This document shows positions 5,447-5,806 of a DNA stretch of 5,806 nucleotides, piece by piece (the stretch's first letter is position 1; each line of letters begins with the position of its first letter). A program made the position numbers and the translations under genes. This DNA is from Candidatus Woesebacteria bacterium GW2011_GWA1_41_7. GTDB lineage: Bacteria; Patescibacteriota; Microgenomatia; UBA8517. Below the pieces are notes generated by a model. The model worked only from the letters and a program-made list of their open reading frames with translations. It was not told the origin of the DNA and did no database searches. The stretch is taken from contig LCBU01000036.1 of assembly GCA_000997405.1 (NCBI GenBank), forward strand, positions 1-5,806, read 5' to 3'.

Positions 5447-5749
5447 ATGGCAAAAACAACTAACAGAGAATCATATACAAAATGTGCCGAGTTATTTAAG
5501 GTCATGAGCAACCCGAAAAGGCTCGAGATCTTGAATATTATTAAGGACAAAGAGGTTACGGTTAACGAAATCTCTGAAATTTTGGGTGCCAGGAAATCAA
5601 ACACCTCGCAACATCTTGCATATTTGAGGTATGTCGGGGTTGTTGTAGCAAGAAGGAGCGGAAAAAATATTTTCTACAAGCTGGTTGATCCCAAGTTGGT
5701 TGAACCCTGTAAGATTTTGAATCAAATTAAGATAAATAAATTTATTTGA
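5447..5749 (+). CDS. ArsR-family winged-helix transcriptional regulator
   Basis: A 100-residue single-domain winged helix-turn-helix protein. ELFKVMSNPKRLEIL (15-29) is the family's dimer/helix segment. VNEISEILGARKSNTSQHL (39-57) is the helix-turn-helix, with the recognition helix around SNTSQHLAYLR (51-61). The wing is VVARRSGKNIFYKLV (66-80), and a short C-terminal helix follows. The metal-binding ELCVC motif of classical ArsR/SmtB is not present (the region reads KEVTVNEI, 35-42). Only Cys13 and Cys88 exist, so a thiol or redox signal, or no ligand, is as likely as metal sensing. It probably represses by binding as a dimer near its own promoter. The gene is divergent from the hydrolase with 75 bases between the starts. 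ATG 5447 is the natural start at normal family length; the stop is TGA. Confidence 0.88.
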   Translation: MAKTTNRESYTKCAELFKVMSNPKRLEILNIIKDKEVTVNEISEILGARKSNTSQHLAYLRYVGVVVARRSGKNIFYKLVDPKLVEPCKILNQIKINKFI

Positions 5750-5806
5750 AACTCTCCATTTGGGTAACTTCGAAGCGTAATCCATGCCACTAAACTGTCA
5801 CTGCTT

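Noticed and set aside
5734..5747. AT-only palindrome AAATAAATTTATTT at the end of the ArsR gene
   Set aside because: It has no G-C stem and no clear following T-run, and it falls inside A/T-rich codons, so it is not convincing as a terminator.
5597..5785. 62-residue minus-strand frame at the right edge
   Set aside because: It is mostly antisense to the ArsR gene, with low-complexity composition and no family signal; a stop lies just upstream of its start.
5784..5806. Possible start of another plus-strand gene (ATG CCA CTA AAC TGT CAC TGC)
   Set aside because: Only seven codons are in the window, with no promoter or ribosome binding site, so it cannot be supported.

Overview
The window looks like chromosomal sequence from an uncultivated bacterium, most likely of the Patescibacteria/CPR radiation (a Microgenomates-like lineage is my best guess). 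This is inference from protein character and cannot be proved here. The grounds are a divergent CTP synthase, a DRG-type GTPase of the archaeal/eukaryotic kind in an otherwise bacterial setting, tRNA genes without encoded CCA, very short intergenic gaps, and start codons without Shine-Dalgarno sequences. TGA is used as a stop (positions 3971-3973 and 5747-5749), which argues against the TGA-reassigning Gracilibacteria/SR1 code.

Layout. Positions 1-39 (minus) hold the 5' half of tRNA-Leu(UAA), cut by the window edge. Positions 108-1739 (minus) encode CTP synthase (pyrG). Positions 1764-1835 (minus) are tRNA-Arg(UCG). Divergent from it, 1880-2959 (plus) encodes a DRG/Obg-superfamily GTPase with a TGS domain. 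One base later comes a class I SAM-dependent methyltransferase of RlmI/RlmK type (2961-3797, plus). Positions 3879-3950 (minus) are tRNA-Lys(CUU), with a 19-bp copy of its 3' end 69 bp away. Positions 3971-5371 (minus) encode a secreted clan-A-like (TIM-barrel) glycoside hydrolase. A 75-bp divergent intergenic region with a 16-bp dyad separates it from a small ArsR-family regulator (5447-5749, plus). The last 57 bases hold nothing I can name.

How the parts relate. The GTPase and methyltransferase form a tight two-gene unit that probably serves the ribosome. Pyrimidine nucleotide synthesis (pyrG) is interleaved with tRNA genes on the other strand. The ArsR regulator and the hydrolase are divergent and share a promoter region, so a regulator-target link is possible.

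The most interesting signal is in expression architecture. Recognisable -10 elements lie 9-10 bases upstream of three start codons (pyrG GTG 1712, GTPase ATG 1880, hydrolase ATG 5371), which predicts leaderless or nearly leaderless mRNAs. A perfect palindrome, TATAATTATA, serves as the -10 of both the GTPase and the divergent tRNA-Arg. I saw no CRISPR array, insertion sequence, riboswitch or convincing intrinsic terminator. Nothing here amounts to a complete new multi-gene system.
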